Origin: Helicobacter sp. 11-8110
GTDB taxonomy: Bacteria > Campylobacterota > Campylobacteria > Campylobacterales > Helicobacteraceae
Length of the DNA: 64,000 nucleotides
Reading direction: 5' to 3'
Assembly: GCF_003288905.1 (NCBI RefSeq)
Contig: NZ_NHYL01000006.1
Span: 29,698 to 93,697 of the forward strand
Both the position numbers and the translations under genes were made by a program. The notes below the pieces were generated by a model. The model was not told the DNA's origin, ran no database searches, and saw nothing but the letters and a program-made list of their open reading frames with translations. Within the stretch, counting starts at the first letter, position 1. Each line of letters opens with the position of its first letter. Shown here piece after piece: positions 63,866-64,000 of the stretch.

Positions 63866-63939
63866 TCTAATCTCAAATTATAATTTTCATACAAATCTCT
63901 CTCAATCCCTTTTATTTTAATCTTCCCTTAAGCTTATGC

Positions 63940-63948
63940 TGCTATAAT
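63940..63948 (+). promoter_or_regulatory. Extended -10 promoter element at the window end
   Basis: TGCTATAAT, third perfect copy of this promoter core in the window, 75 bp after the ubiX stop. It probably drives the next gene, which starts beyond 64000. No coding sequence is supported in 63866-64000. Confidence 0.5.
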
Positions 63949-64000
63949 TCCACTTCCTTTTTTGAAATAAAAAAAGTGTTCTTTTGGCTTTATATACATT

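Noticed and set aside
1..64000. CRISPR arrays, tRNA, rRNA, tmRNA or insertion sequences.
   Set aside because: No regularly spaced repeats, cloverleaf-like sequence, transposase frame or flanking inverted repeats were recognised on either strand.

Overview
This window looks like chromosome from a low-GC campylobacterote, most likely an enterohepatic Helicobacter. Many proteins match Helicobacter families, and several gene pairs keep the H. pylori order: the HpKchA-type channel next to rpmB, cheZ next to a U32 peptidase, slt-yggT-gltX, flgA-ubiX, and a small conserved gene ahead of uvrC. Unlike H. pylori it carries arginine biosynthesis genes (argJ, argH), an arsenic block and feoA+feoB. I found no tRNA, rRNA, CRISPR array or insertion sequence. 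Species is not assignable by eye.

Layout. 1-11 kb is dense housekeeping, nearly all on the minus strand: cutA (plus), argJ, K+ channel, rpmB, fqrB, ccoS, maf, acpS, fliL, pheA, lysA, ftsW, a MetF-like gene and a small secreted protein. 11-14 kb holds a HAAAP amino-acid permease overlapping by 1 nt an HsdM/HsdS-like protein whose catalytic NPPY motif seems to be missing. 14-16.5 kb is feoB-feoA with a strong terminator and a candidate Fur box.

16.6-31 kb is the accessory part. It holds an RloC-like ATPase with a zinc hook and a candidate anticodon-nuclease triad, a type IIG/ISP-like restriction-modification gene whose last ~60 codons are frameshifted, and an 873-residue GMP synthase. That GMP synthase contains a complete 3-methyladenine DNA glycosylase I (Tag) and a GNAT-like domain between its amidotransferase and ATP-pyrophosphatase domains. 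Next come an arsP-arsR-arsC-acr3 operon, an aldo/keto reductase and a second arsenite pump (ArsB).

31-45.8 kb: putA-putP (proline use; PutP has an unusually long loop), a CitE-like lyase, nadB with a tiny lipoprotein gene upstream, uvrC, ubiE/menG, argH, hemJ and a polar amino-acid ABC transporter without its binding protein. 45.9-48.5 kb is a second type IIG enzyme. 48.6-64 kb returns to core genes: SotB-like exporter, remote CheZ, U32 peptidase, a Tat-exported SQR-like flavoprotein with a 53-residue membrane protein, slt, yggT, gltX (GluRS2 type), dapF, pcm, a nitrilase-family hydrolase, nrdB, copA, flgA and ubiX.

Themes are DNA defence (two type IIG enzymes, RloC, one degenerate MTase), metal/metalloid handling (CutA, FeoAB, ArsP/ArsR/ArsC/Acr3/ArsB, CopA), chemotaxis and flagella (FliL, CheZ, FlgA), and amino-acid synthesis or catabolism. 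The most surprising object is the GuaA-GNAT-Tag fusion, whose gene is visibly richer in G+C than its surroundings.
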